Shown in pieces: positions 25,082 through 33,467 of a DNA stretch of 64,000 nucleotides (its first letter is position 1; every line of letters starts with the position of its first letter). The stretch lies in NCBI GenBank assembly GCA_046351395.1, contig JAXLYP010000021.1, positions 62,001-126,000 on the forward strand, in the 5' to 3' direction. The notes below the pieces were generated by a model. It was not told where the DNA came from. It saw only the letters and a list, made by a program, of their open reading frames with translations, and did no database searches. This DNA is from CAYYKK01 sp046351395 (lineage in GTDB: Bacteria; Myxococcota_A; Polyangia; Polyangiales; Polyangiaceae). Both the position numbers and the translations under genes were made by a program.

Positions 25082-25842
25082 TAGGAGCGGCGCGCGCGGA
25101 TCGCTTTCGCGCCGCCGATCGGGGTCGGGTCGAGCGGGGGGAGCGCGACCACGAGCCGATCGATCGTCTCGAGGCGCGCGTGGATCGCGCGCTCCGCGCG
25201 CAGCTCGTCGAACGGAGCGTCGAACACGAGCAGGAGCACGTAGATCGACGCGAACGACTTGGCGACGTACGGGGTGTCCGTGTCGCGCTCGTGGTGCGTG
25301 AGCTGGCCCCCCTTCGAGAGCGCCGCCATCGCGGGGAGCCGGCGGACGCTCGCGATCGCGCGCTCCGTGACGGAGAGCTCCGGGGGGTCGGCCGGCGGAG
25401 TCTCGCGCGGCGAGCGATGGATCGGGATCACCTCCGCCAGGTGCTCCTCCACGTGCGGCAGCGACTCCGCCGCGTCCGCCTCCGCCCACGTGACGCTCGA
25501 CATCGCGTCGATGACCACCGCGTTGACGGCGCCCGCGGCTTCGACGAGCTCCGCGAGCTCGCGGTGGAGCGCGTCCCAGAGGTTGGGGCGCGGCGCCTTG
25601 GGGAGCGCCTCCGTGAGCGTCTCCCAGAACGACGAAACGATCGTCTCGAGCCTGCGCTGGAGGGCAGCCTGATCCGCGTCCGGATCCACCTCGACGCGTA
25701 CCGTATGGCCGTGAGGAAGGGCGACGGTGAGCTCGCCGTCCACGGGCTCGACGGCGACCTCCTCCGGGGCGACGAGCGCGACGTGACGCGCGCCGAGGTC
25801 GCGCCGAATCAACTCGGTGAGGCGAGGGGGGAGGAGCGACAT
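25081..25842 (-). CDS. Hypothetical protein, possibly roadblock/LC7-like C-terminus
   Basis: A 253-aa soluble protein without signal or membrane segment. The N-terminal half is acidic (LTELIRRDLGARHVALVAPE; HTVRVEVDPDADQAALQRRL) with a helical middle. The second half has an alternating strand/helix pattern (VNAVVIDAMSSVTWAEAD; SFASIYVLLLVFDAPFDEL; HARLETIDRLVVALPPLDP) that recalls roadblock/LC7 domains of MglB-type small-GTPase partners, a comparison by pattern only. ATG 25842 is preferred to a start at 25905 inside the upstream repeat. Its TAA stop lies exactly at the edge of the MITE-like element. Confidence 0.65.
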   Translation of the reverse strand: MSLLPPRLTELIRRDLGARHVALVAPEEVAVEPVDGELTVALPHGHTVRVEVDPDADQAALQRRLETIVSSFWETLTEALPKAPRPNLWDALHRELAELVEAAGAVNAVVIDAMSSVTWAEADAAESLPHVEEHLAEVIPIHRSPRETPPADPPELSVTERAIASVRRLPAMAALSKGGQLTHHERDTDTPYVAKSFASIYVLLLVFDAPFDELRAERAIHARLETIDRLVVALPPLDPTPIGGAKAIRARRS

Positions 25843-25846
25843 GGTT

Positions 25847-26024
25847 AGAGCGACAACCGTGTTGGAACGCGAGCAGATTCGCTCGAGTTCGTTCGTGAGG
25901 CGCACACCCGAGGAGCGAGCACCGGAAGACTACTCCTCGTACTCCGAGGAGCTCCGCGACGAGGCCGTGTGGATCGCGTCGAGATCGAGCGCATATGCCG
26001 TGGTTTCAACATGTTTGTCGCTCT
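25847..26024. repeat. Pair of inverted 40-bp repeats between divergent genes
   Basis: A 40-base segment at 25985-26024 (TCGAGCGCATATGCC to TTTGTCGCTCT) recurs in reverse orientation at 25847-25886, just before the start of the minus-strand gene, with roughly 70% identity by eye. In both copies the frame pointing outwards would read ERIC---N--VAL. About 100 bases separate them, centred near 25935. The rest of this 350-base divergent gap holds no gene I can support. A shared operator or duplicated promoter/leader is the simplest reading; alternatively it is a relic of a duplicated gene start. Confidence 0.45.
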
Positions 26025-26195
26025 CGAGTCCGCGCGCCTGGACGCCAAGCGGACCCCGCACCCAGGAGGGCGGCGGGGGAGCGAAGCCAAAGGGGAGCGC
26101 GCGCATGGCCCATCCATAGCTCGTCGGGGCGCGGTGGTCACCGACCTCGACGCGCAAGCGCGCCGCGGCTCGAGGGCGCGTGATACACGGTAGGC

Positions 26196-27407
26196 GTGGC
26201 TCGTCCCCGCTTCACCAGCCTCGGGACGAGCCGGCCGAACCCTCGCCGCTGGTTGCGGCGCCTGTCGTTCGTTGCGTTGGGCGTCGTCGCGCTCGGGTTG
26301 CTCTTCAACCTCATCTCCTCCGAAGGGGTCCCGGTCGGTATCGGCGCGTTGATCGGCCTCGGCATCATGGGCTTCCAGCTCCGGACGAGCGACGAGCCGG
26401 TGCGCCGCGATCACGGCCCCGCGATGTACGCGTTCGACGCGAGCACCGCGCGCTTCGCGACCCGCGATGGGGAGCACCGCGTGGAGCGATCGGAGGTCGT
26501 GAGCGTCGAGCTGGATCCGACCGACGCGCTCGTGCTCGAGCGGCGCGACGGCTCCACGGTGCGGCTCGTCGCGAGCGAGCGGCGCTCGCTCGCGCGCGTC
26601 GCGGGAGATCTCGGCCACGGGCACGCGATCGTCCGCCTTGTGCGCGGGGGCAGCGCGGTCGACCGACTCGACAGGGCGTTCGCGCTCGCTGCGTTCGGCG
26701 GGTTCGTCGCGCTCGCCCTCGTCACGCTCAGCCTCTGTGCGATCAACATCTCCGATCGCGTCGGCGGAACGGTCGACCCGGCGATGATCGCGGGCGCGCT
26801 CGGTGCCTTGGTCGTGTGCGCCGGCGCCGCGCTCGCCTTTCGCGGGACGGACGTGCGCGTGGGCTCCGACGGCGTCTCCTACAGCGTCCTCACGCGACGC
26901 CGCTTCGTCCCGCACGCGCGCATCGAGGACGTGAAGCAGGGCGATCGCGGTGTGTGGCTGACGCTCGCTGGGGGGCGCGAAGTCCTCCTGCCGGCGAAGG
27001 GGATCGCTCGGGCCCGCCTCGCCGAGTACATCGACGAGGCGCGCACGGCGGCGCGCGCGTCCACCGGAGAGTCCCTCGGGGCCTTGCTGGATCGCGGCGC
27101 GCGGAGCGTGGACGAGTGGAAGCGCGCCGCCGCGGCGGTCGCCGTGAACCCCGGCGGCTACCGCGCGAGATCCGTCGAGCCCGCGCAGCTCAAGCGGATC
27201 GTCGAGGACGGGGGCGCACCCCCCGAGCGGCGCGTCGCCGCGGCGCTCGCGCTCCGGAGCGCGACGGGCAAGCGCCGTCGCATTCTCGTCGCCGCGCAGA
27301 CGTCCGCGGACGACGCGCTCCGCGCCGCGCTCGAGGCCGCGGCGGACGGAGAAGTAGCCGAGGAGCACCTCGCGCAAGCCACGCTCCGCTTCCATCGCCG
27401 CGAGTAG
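26196..27407 (+). CDS. Four-TM membrane protein with PH-like soluble parts
   Basis: A 403-aa protein. TM pairs lie at about residues 22-60 (SFVALGVVALGLLFNLI; VGIGALIGLGIMGFQL) and 163-217 (FALAAFGGFVALALVTLSL; AMIAGALGALVVCAGAALAF). After each pair comes a small beta-rich cytosolic domain (MYAFDASTARFATRDGEHRV, SEVVSVELD; VRVGSDGVSYSVLTRRRFV), reminiscent of bacterial PH-like domains of YdbT/YdbS-type proteins. A helical C-terminal part follows. The GTG at 26196 is the start; no strong alternative. Function unknown. Confidence 0.72.
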   Translation: MARPRFTSLGTSRPNPRRWLRRLSFVALGVVALGLLFNLISSEGVPVGIGALIGLGIMGFQLRTSDEPVRRDHGPAMYAFDASTARFATRDGEHRVERSEVVSVELDPTDALVLERRDGSTVRLVASERRSLARVAGDLGHGHAIVRLVRGGSAVDRLDRAFALAAFGGFVALALVTLSLCAINISDRVGGTVDPAMIAGALGALVVCAGAALAFRGTDVRVGSDGVSYSVLTRRRFVPHARIEDVKQGDRGVWLTLAGGREVLLPAKGIARARLAEYIDEARTAARASTGESLGALLDRGARSVDEWKRAAAAVAVNPGGYRARSVEPAQLKRIVEDGGAPPERRVAAALALRSATGKRRRILVAAQTSADDALRAALEAAADGEVAEEHLAQATLRFHRRE

Positions 27408-27608
27408 GCCTCCCGCCCGCTCGACCTCGTTCGAGTCGAGCCGGGCCCCGAAGCAGACAATCGAGCGCCAATCGTTCGTTTGCCTACACCCTCCTACGCG
27501 TGACGAACGATCGGCCCAGCCGGATCACACGTGATCTACCCGCCGGCCCCGCGGGCGACCAAAACGCGCGAAATCGCGCGTGGCATACGGCTCGCTTGGA
27601 GGCGCTTC

Positions 27609-28832
27609 GTGGCTCACACCCCCGGATCCAGGATCCTCCGCGCCCTGCCGATCGCCCTGCTCCTCGCCGGTTGTGAGGGCGTCGAAGCGCCCACGAGCGA
27701 GCCCGTCGAGTCGCGGAGCGAGGCGATCGTCGAGACCGCGGACGACAAGATCGCGTTCGACTTCTTCCTCGCGAAGGGCCTCACGCCCATCCAGTCCGCC
27801 GGGATCATCGGCAACCTCGATCAGGAGTCGGGGATGGATCCCACGATCAAACAGTACGGCGGCGGGCCGGGCCGCGGCATCGCGCAGTGGTCCACTGGGG
27901 GGCGCTGGGACACGACGCACAACGCGAACGTCGTCTGGTTCGCGGGGCAGATGGGCGAGGACAAGTGGTCCCTCCACCTCCAGCTCGAGTTCATCTGGTG
28001 GGAGCTCACGAACGAGGGGTACGGGTTCAACCACCTGAAGCAAGCGACGACGATCGTCCAGGCCGTCACGGTGTTCCAGAACGAGTACGAGATCTGTGGC
28101 GCGTGCGCGCAGGCGAACCGGATCGCGCACGCCCAGGCGGCGTACAACCAGTTCCACAACGACGTCGTCGGCCCCGTGTGGGCCGCCAAGTTCGTCGCCC
28201 AGTCGTGGCCCTACGCGTCCGAGGCGCCTATCCAGATGACCCAATACGAGCCCATGACGGGCTCGATCGACCTTCAAAACAGCGGCACCACGACGTGGCC
28301 CGCGGGCGTCGTCAAGCTCGCGCCCATCCCGCGCGACGCGGCGAGCCCGTTCGCTGCGAGCACGTGGCTCTCGCCGAGCCGCGTGTCCACGCTCGCGAAC
28401 GACGTGGCGCCCGGCGAGGTCGGACACTTCGAATGGGACCTCACCCCGGCGGAGGCGGGCGATTTTCAGCCCTACTTCGGGCTCGTCGCGGAGGGCGTCA
28501 CGTGGTTCGCGGACAGCGGCGGTCCCGGGGACGACGTCATGCAGGTCAACGTGCATGTCGCCCCGGGCACGCCGCCCGTGGCCTCGTCGACCGGCGGCGC
28601 CGGAGGCGGCGCTTCGACGGGAGATGGCGGCGCGGGAGGATCCTCCGCGACCTCGGGGGACCCAGGAGAAGGCGACCCGAGCGCCGAAGGGGGCGATCAC
28701 GTGGGCTGGGCGGACGAGGGATCGACGTCCTGCGCAGTGAACGCTGGGACGCGCGGCCCGTCGCCGTTCGGCGTCGCGTGCGGTGTGCTCGGTCTGGTGG
28801 GGATCGCGAGGCGACGGCGCGGTACGCGCTGA
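27609..28832 (+). CDS. Lysozyme-like lipoprotein with C-terminal MYXO-CTERM anchor
   Basis: A 407-aa secreted protein. GTG 27609 gives a good lipoprotein signal (SRILRALPIALLLAGC); the frame is open upstream without one. Residues about 45-200 match the phage tail lysozyme fold: DFFLAKGLTPIQSAGIIGNL, DQESGMDP, GRGIAQWSTGGRW, then a helical part. Next is an Ig-like beta domain (YEPMTGSIDLQNSGTTTWPAG). A Gly/Ser/Ala-rich linker leads to the end SCAVNAG...VACGVLGLVGIARRRR, a MYXO-CTERM-type sorting tail. The likely job is peptidoglycan cleavage at the cell surface. Having both a lipobox and a C-terminal anchor is unusual. Confidence 0.78.
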   Translation: MAHTPGSRILRALPIALLLAGCEGVEAPTSEPVESRSEAIVETADDKIAFDFFLAKGLTPIQSAGIIGNLDQESGMDPTIKQYGGGPGRGIAQWSTGGRWDTTHNANVVWFAGQMGEDKWSLHLQLEFIWWELTNEGYGFNHLKQATTIVQAVTVFQNEYEICGACAQANRIAHAQAAYNQFHNDVVGPVWAAKFVAQSWPYASEAPIQMTQYEPMTGSIDLQNSGTTTWPAGVVKLAPIPRDAASPFAASTWLSPSRVSTLANDVAPGEVGHFEWDLTPAEAGDFQPYFGLVAEGVTWFADSGGPGDDVMQVNVHVAPGTPPVASSTGGAGGGASTGDGGAGGSSATSGDPGEGDPSAEGGDHVGWADEGSTSCAVNAGTRGPSPFGVACGVLGLVGIARRRRGTR

Positions 28833-28887
28833 CGCGCGTTTGCGCGGCTCGACCGCGCCGATCGCGGCTACGCTGCGCCCACGGTCG

Positions 28888-29865
28888 ATGTCAGCCCCGC
28901 CGATCCAGCGCCCCGCTCGAGGCGTGGCCTCCCTCCGAGGTCGCGCCGCGGTGACGTCCATCGCAGGGGTCGTCTCGCTCTCCTGTGGCGCGCGCACCCC
29001 CCTCGATCTGCCCGGCGGGGAGGGCGGAGGATCCGCGGTGACGGCGTCGAGCGCGTCCACGAGTCACGCCTCCGTCGCTTCGTCGGTGGTGTCCTCCAGC
29101 GTCGCATCCACGGGGAGCGGACCGGGGTGCGAGGATCCGGACACCCTCCTCGTCTATGTCGTCACGGCGTCGGAGCGCCTCTATCGCTTCGACCCTCCGA
29201 CGGGCGCGTTCTCGCTCGTCGGGAACGTCGATTGTGGGCTTCCGCCGGAGACCACGCCGTACTCCATGGCGGTCGATCGACACGGTGTCGCGTACGTCCT
29301 CTACACGGACGGGGAGATCTTCCGCGTGAAGATCAGCGACGCGAGCTGCGAGCCCACGGAGTTCCAGGCGGGGCAGTCGGGCTTCTTCTCGTTCGGCATG
29401 GGCTTCTCCTCGAACCCCGCCGACGGCACGGAGACGCTGTTCGTCGCCGAGAGCAGCTTCGACGCGCCCTCGCTCGGGCTCGCGTCGATCGACACGGCGA
29501 CCCTCGAGCTCGACTTCATCGGTCCGTTCTCCGCGCCGCTCGGGCGGAGCGAGCTCACGGGCACCGGGGATGGAAAGCTCTTCGCCTACTCGCTCGACGA
29601 CCCGGGCCCGGGTGGAGAGATCTCGGAGCTCGACAAAGACACGGCCGCCATCGTGAGCATCACGCACGTGTCCGTCGGAGACCCCCAGAACGCGTTCGCC
29701 TTCGCCTCCTGGGGCGGAGCGTTCTACATGTTCACGGCGCTCATCGAGGAGGGGACGACGTTCGTGCGCCGCTATGAGCCGGACACGATGACGCTCACGA
29801 ACGCGGGCAGCTTGCCGTCCGAGATCGTCGTCGGCGCGGGCGTCTCGACCTGCGCGCCGTCATGA
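28888..29865 (+). CDS. Secreted protein with WD40/SMP-like beta-propeller pattern
   Basis: A 325-aa exported protein. The N-terminal region contains a hydrophobic segment ending VVSLSC, a probable lipobox, then a Ser/Thr/Val-rich linker (about residues 50-80). The mature domain shows repeated beta strands with propeller-like phrases: YVVTASERLYRFDPPTGAFS, YSMAVDRHGVAYVLYTDGEI, LGLASIDTATLELDFIGPFS, NAFAFASWGGAFYMFTAL. No catalytic residues are recognised. ATG 28888 is used; GTG 28951 would give a shorter lipoprotein signal. Its stop overlaps the next gene (ATGA), so the two form an operon. Confidence 0.7.
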   Translation: MSAPPIQRPARGVASLRGRAAVTSIAGVVSLSCGARTPLDLPGGEGGGSAVTASSASTSHASVASSVVSSSVASTGSGPGCEDPDTLLVYVVTASERLYRFDPPTGAFSLVGNVDCGLPPETTPYSMAVDRHGVAYVLYTDGEIFRVKISDASCEPTEFQAGQSGFFSFGMGFSSNPADGTETLFVAESSFDAPSLGLASIDTATLELDFIGPFSAPLGRSELTGTGDGKLFAYSLDDPGPGGEISELDKDTAAIVSITHVSVGDPQNAFAFASWGGAFYMFTALIEEGTTFVRRYEPDTMTLTNAGSLPSEIVVGAGVSTCAPS

Positions 29866-30317
29866 GGGGAGCGCGCCTCGGCGTGCGTTGCGCCGCGATC
29901 GGAGGCGTCGTCCTCTCGATCGGCGCCTGTGGCGGCCAGGTCGACTTCATCTCCTCGTCGGGCACCGGGAGCGGCGGCGGGGCGGGCGCGACCGTTGCGA
30001 GCGGTGCGAGCACCACGGGCTCGGGGAGCGCCAGCGGGTCGACGGGGTCGGCCGCGTGCGACCCCGAGGACCACACCATCGACGAGGCCGATTACGTGAC
30101 GGATTGCGCCGTCGACACGGACTGCGTGCCGGCCTTCTTCGGCGATCTCTGTGGCCCCTGCGATTGTCCGCTCGCGGGCGCCATCCAGGTCTCGAGCAAG
30201 CCCGCGTATGACGCAGACATTCAGGCGCGACAGATCGGTACTCCTCCCAACGAGTGCTTCTGCCCCGCCGCCGGGGTCGCGTGCGTGGACGGACAATGTG
30301 AGGTGAAGATCCCCTGA
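29862..30317 (+). CDS. Small Cys-rich lipoprotein
   Basis: A 151-aa lipoprotein: MRGARLGVRCAAIGGVVLS then lipobox IGAC. A Gly/Ser/Ala linker (about residues 32-62) leads to a compact Cys-rich domain with about ten Cys (YVTDCAVDTDCVPAFFGDLC, GPCDCPLAG, NECFCPAAGVACVDGQC), probably disulfide-stabilised. Function unknown. The ATG overlaps the upstream stop by ATGA, so it is co-translated with the propeller-like protein and may bind it. Confidence 0.72.
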   Translation: MRGARLGVRCAAIGGVVLSIGACGGQVDFISSSGTGSGGGAGATVASGASTTGSGSASGSTGSAACDPEDHTIDEADYVTDCAVDTDCVPAFFGDLCGPCDCPLAGAIQVSSKPAYDADIQARQIGTPPNECFCPAAGVACVDGQCEVKIP

Positions 30318-30362
30318 CTCCGCCGCGTGTGCTGTCGTTCGTCCCCAGAAAAGAGGAGCTCC

Positions 30363-30815
30363 ATGCATCGATTCGTCGTCCTGTTCATCGTCCTCGCGGG
30401 TTGCGACGGGGCGCCGCCGCGCACCCCCGAGGGCCCCCTCCCCACGAGCAGCGCCACCGCGGCGGCGTCGGCGTCCGGTACCACCACGGGAGGCGGCGCG
30501 AAGAACCCAAGCTGCGGAACCACCGAGCCCGCCGCGTGGAGCGTCTGCTCCCAAGCGGATCTCGTGTGCGAATTTGGCGCGGGGCACTCGTGCCGGTGCA
30601 CCGAGTCGCGTTGCATCACACCCGCGGGCCCCATCCCGGACTGCAAACCGACGCTCGGTTGGGTGTGCCGCGACGACGGCTGCCCCTGGGACATGTCGGC
30701 CGCCTGCACCCAGCCCGGCAAGACGTGCATGCAGGACGACGGAATGTGCGCGTTCGACTACGTGTGCAAGGACGGTCATTGGAAGCAGGCCGGCGGCCCC
30801 GGCTGTCGGCCCTGA
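30363..30815 (+). CDS. Small Cys-rich lipoprotein
   Basis: A 150-aa lipoprotein with a short signal (MHRFVVLFIVLAGC) and an AAAGAGGAG ribosome-binding site just upstream of ATG 30363. After a Ser/Thr/Ala linker the mature domain holds about fourteen Cys (CGTTEPAAWSVCSQADLVC; SCRCTESRC; GWVCRDDGCPWDMSAAC; KTCMQDDGMCAFDYVC), likely all in disulfides. The function is unknown. Third in a plus-strand row of secreted Cys-rich proteins. Confidence 0.72.
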   Translation: MHRFVVLFIVLAGCDGAPPRTPEGPLPTSSATAAASASGTTTGGGAKNPSCGTTEPAAWSVCSQADLVCEFGAGHSCRCTESRCITPAGPIPDCKPTLGWVCRDDGCPWDMSAACTQPGKTCMQDDGMCAFDYVCKDGHWKQAGGPGCRP

Positions 30816-30845
30816 CGGCGCGCTCTTCGGGGGCGCCCCAAAAAC

Positions 30846-31496
30846 TCACTCGCCGGGAGCGAACGTCAGGGGGATCACGACCGTGCAGCCCGCGCCGCCG
30901 GGGGGATCGAAGCGCGCCGACGTTGCGACGGACTGGATGCACGAGAGAGCGACGGGGGGGAGCCCCTCGCCGCCGCTCAGGCTCGCGCTCCCCACCTCTC
31001 CGTTCGCGCCGATCTTCAACGTGACGCGCACCCTGCCGCGCGCGTCGGCGTCGCTCACGAGGGCGCGCGTGTAGCAAGCGCGGAAGCTCGGCGCGAGCGC
31101 TGCGGCGGCCGCGCGGACGTCTGCCGCGGAGAGGTTCGTATCCCCCGTCTCCGTCAGCGCGCGCTCCGAACCCATCACCGTGCTCCGCGGATCCGCAACG
31201 CCGAACCCGCGCGCGGCGGCGAGCGCCGCGGGGTCCAAGGCAGGGCGCGAGAGCGCTGGCGCCGAGGGCACGACCGCCGACGGCGTCGGGGCGACCGGGA
31301 CATTGTCTGCTTCGACGACCGCCACGGGCGCGGGCGTGCGGTCGGGGCCCCCTTCGGCGATGAGCGGCTGCTCGGCTGCCCCGGCCGCCGGCGTGGTGCG
31401 AACGGTGATGGCCTGGGACGGCGCTGGGGGAAGCGCGCACGCTCCGAGGAGCGTGGCGATGCCAGCGAGCGCGACGGCATACGTGGTCGAGGTCAT
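30846..31496 (-). CDS. Lipoprotein with AgmX/TonB-like C-terminal domain
   Basis: A 216-aa lipoprotein: MTSTTYAVALAGIATLLGAC, with lipobox LGAC fixing the ATG at 31496. A Pro/Ala/Val-rich stretch (about residues 22-110) spans the periplasm. The last 100 residues (LSAADVRAAAAALAPSFRAC; RVRVTLKIGANGEVGSASLS; VALSCIQSVATSARFDPPGG; CTVVIPLTF) match the energy-transducer-like C-terminal domain of myxobacterial AgmX/PglI-type proteins, related to TonB C-termini. Possible role in envelope coupling or gliding-associated complexes; not proven. It converges with the preceding Cys-rich gene. Confidence 0.75.
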   Translation of the reverse strand: MTSTTYAVALAGIATLLGACALPPAPSQAITVRTTPAAGAAEQPLIAEGGPDRTPAPVAVVEADNVPVAPTPSAVVPSAPALSRPALDPAALAAARGFGVADPRSTVMGSERALTETGDTNLSAADVRAAAAALAPSFRACYTRALVSDADARGRVRVTLKIGANGEVGSASLSGGEGLPPVALSCIQSVATSARFDPPGGAGCTVVIPLTFAPGE

Positions 31497-31648
31497 GGGG
31501 CGCCCTCCTCGCTCGGCCCACGCCCGGCAGCGCGCCAATCGACCGCTCGGACGCGCCACGTGGGCGGGTGGCTGGCGCGACTCACCTCAGCCCGGCTCCT
31601 GCTCGAGTCGCGCGTCCGGTCCCGCGCGCGGGGGGTCGCGCCCCGCCC

Positions 31649-32125
31649 TCAGCCGCGGCGCGCGGCTTCGATCGCGGCGACGTCGATCTTCTTCATCGTC
31701 ATCATGGCCTTGAACGCGCGGTGCGCTTCGGCGCCGCCGGCGGCGAGCGCGTCGGTGAGCGTGCGTGGGGTGATTTGCCACGAAAGGCCCCACCGATCAC
31801 GGCACCAGCCACACTCGCTCTCTTCCCCGCCGTTCTCGACGATGGCGTTCCAGTACCGGTCCGTCTCGGCCTGATCATCGGTCGCGACCTGGAAGGAGAA
31901 CGCCTCCGTGTGCTTGAAGACCGGGCCGCCGTTGATGCCGATGCACGGGATCCCGAGCACGGTGAACTCGACCGTGAGCACGTCCCCCGCCTTTCCGCTC
32001 GGGAAGTCGCCCGGGGCGTGGTGCCAGCCCGTGACCTCGCTGTTCGGGAACGTCGCCGCGTAGAACTTCGCGGCTTCGAGCGCGCTTTTGTCGAACCAGA
32101 GACAGACCTTGTTCTTCGCCCTCAT
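31649..32125 (-). CDS. PhnB-like VOC family protein
   Basis: A 158-aa single-domain protein of the PhnB / 3-demethylubiquinone-9 3-methyltransferase-like group: KVCLWFDKSALEAAKFYAAT, FPNSEVTGWHHAPG, DVLTVEFTVLGIPCIGINGG, VFKHTEAFSFQVATDDQAET, CGWCRDRWGLSWQITPRTL and the closing AFKAMMTMKKIDVAAIEAA. Despite the old name these proteins are not shown to be methyltransferases. Start ATG 32125; monocistronic, divergent from the ATP-grasp cassette. Confidence 0.88.
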   Translation of the reverse strand: MRAKNKVCLWFDKSALEAAKFYAATFPNSEVTGWHHAPGDFPSGKAGDVLTVEFTVLGIPCIGINGGPVFKHTEAFSFQVATDDQAETDRYWNAIVENGGEESECGWCRDRWGLSWQITPRTLTDALAAGGAEAHRAFKAMMTMKKIDVAAIEAARRG

Positions 32126-32249
32126 GGGACCACCTCGTGGTCTTGGGCTTAGTGCAAGGTTCGTGCAGCGTCAGCGCGGGGTGACGGGTGGGGGCGACGC
32201 GCGCGCTCGCTCTTGCCCTCCGCCGCGTCTCCGTGGATCTTGGGGCGCG

Positions 32250-33443
32250 ATGAACATCCTCGTGCTCGCGTGCTTCAACACCGGCGACCGATTCATCGCG
32301 CGCGCCAGGGAGCGCGGCGCGCGCGTCTGGCTCCTCACGAAGGAGACTTACCTCCGCAAGAAGCGCTGGCGTCGCGACCTGCTCGAGGATCTCTTCGCCG
32401 AGGTCGACAACGCGTCGCTCGCGAGCACCGTGAACACGGTGAGCTACCTCGCGCGGACGATCAAGTTCGACCGCATCATCCCGTTCGACGACGTCGAGGT
32501 CGACGCTGCGGCTCGGCTGCGCGAGCACCTCCGCATCCCCGGCATGGGGGAGACGCGCGCGCGCGTCTTTCGCGACAAGCTCGCGATGCGCATCCGCGCG
32601 GAGGAGGAGGGCATCCCGGTGCCCGCGTTCGTGGGCGTCCTCCACCACGAGGACATCCGCGCGTTCTCGCAGCGCGTGCCGGGGCCGTGGATGCTCAAGC
32701 CCCGCACCGAAGCGTCCAGCACGGGCATTCGGCGCCTCGAGAACACGGACCAGCTCTGGGCCGCGATCCACGAGCTCGGGGACCGCGCGTCGCACTTCCT
32801 CCTCGAGCGCTACCTCCCCGGGGACGTGTTTCACGTCGACTCCATCGTGTCCGAGGGCAAGGTCGTGTTCGCGGAGGTGCACAAGAACGGCGCCCCGCCG
32901 TTCGACATCTCGCACTCCGGCGGCGTCTTCAGCACCGCGACCGTGGACCGCGACTCCGCGGATTGGCGCGCGCTCACGGAGCTGAACGAGAAGATCCTCA
33001 CGCGGTTCGGCCTGCTGCGGGGCGTCGCCCACATCGAGTACATCAAGGGCCGAGAAGACGGCCGGCACTACTTCCTCGAGGCGGGCGCGCGCGTCGGCGG
33101 CGCGCACGTCGCGGACGTCGTCGAGGCCGCGACGGGGATCAACCTCTGGGCGGAGTGGGCGGACATCGAGATCGACAAGGGCGCCGTGGAATACCGGCTC
33201 CCCGAGCGCCGCCGCGAATACGCGGGCCTCGTGCAATGCCTCGCGCGCGCCGAGCACCCCGACCTCTCGCGGTACGACGATCCCGAGGTCGCGTACCGCG
33301 TGGACGACCCCTACCACGCCGGGCTGATCGTGCGGTCCCCTCGGTTCGAGCGCGTCCGCGAGCTCCTCGATGACTACACGCGCCGCCTCACGGCGGAGCA
33401 CGTCGCCGTCATGCCCCACTACGAGCTGCCCCCGCTGCGTTGA
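32250..33443 (+). CDS. ATP-grasp carboxylate-amine ligase-like protein
   Basis: A 397-aa ATP-grasp protein. The N-terminal pre-ATP-grasp part starts MNILVLACFNTGDRFIARA. The core has RDKLAMRIRAEEEGIPVPAF, PWMLKPRTEASSTGIRRL (ATP-binding loop), FLLERYLPGDVFHVDSIV, and the metal/ATP site FLEAGARVGGAHVADVV followed by EAATGINLW, as in carnosine-synthase-like and amino-acid ligases. Such enzymes form amide bonds through acyl-phosphates; the substrates here are unknown. First gene of a three-gene plus-strand cassette (24-base gap to the next). Confidence 0.85.
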   Translation: MNILVLACFNTGDRFIARARERGARVWLLTKETYLRKKRWRRDLLEDLFAEVDNASLASTVNTVSYLARTIKFDRIIPFDDVEVDAAARLREHLRIPGMGETRARVFRDKLAMRIRAEEEGIPVPAFVGVLHHEDIRAFSQRVPGPWMLKPRTEASSTGIRRLENTDQLWAAIHELGDRASHFLLERYLPGDVFHVDSIVSEGKVVFAEVHKNGAPPFDISHSGGVFSTATVDRDSADWRALTELNEKILTRFGLLRGVAHIEYIKGREDGRHYFLEAGARVGGAHVADVVEAATGINLWAEWADIEIDKGAVEYRLPERRREYAGLVQCLARAEHPDLSRYDDPEVAYRVDDPYHAGLIVRSPRFERVRELLDDYTRRLTAEHVAVMPHYELPPLR

Positions 33444-33467
33444 CCTCGAGCCGAGGAGCCCCGAGCG

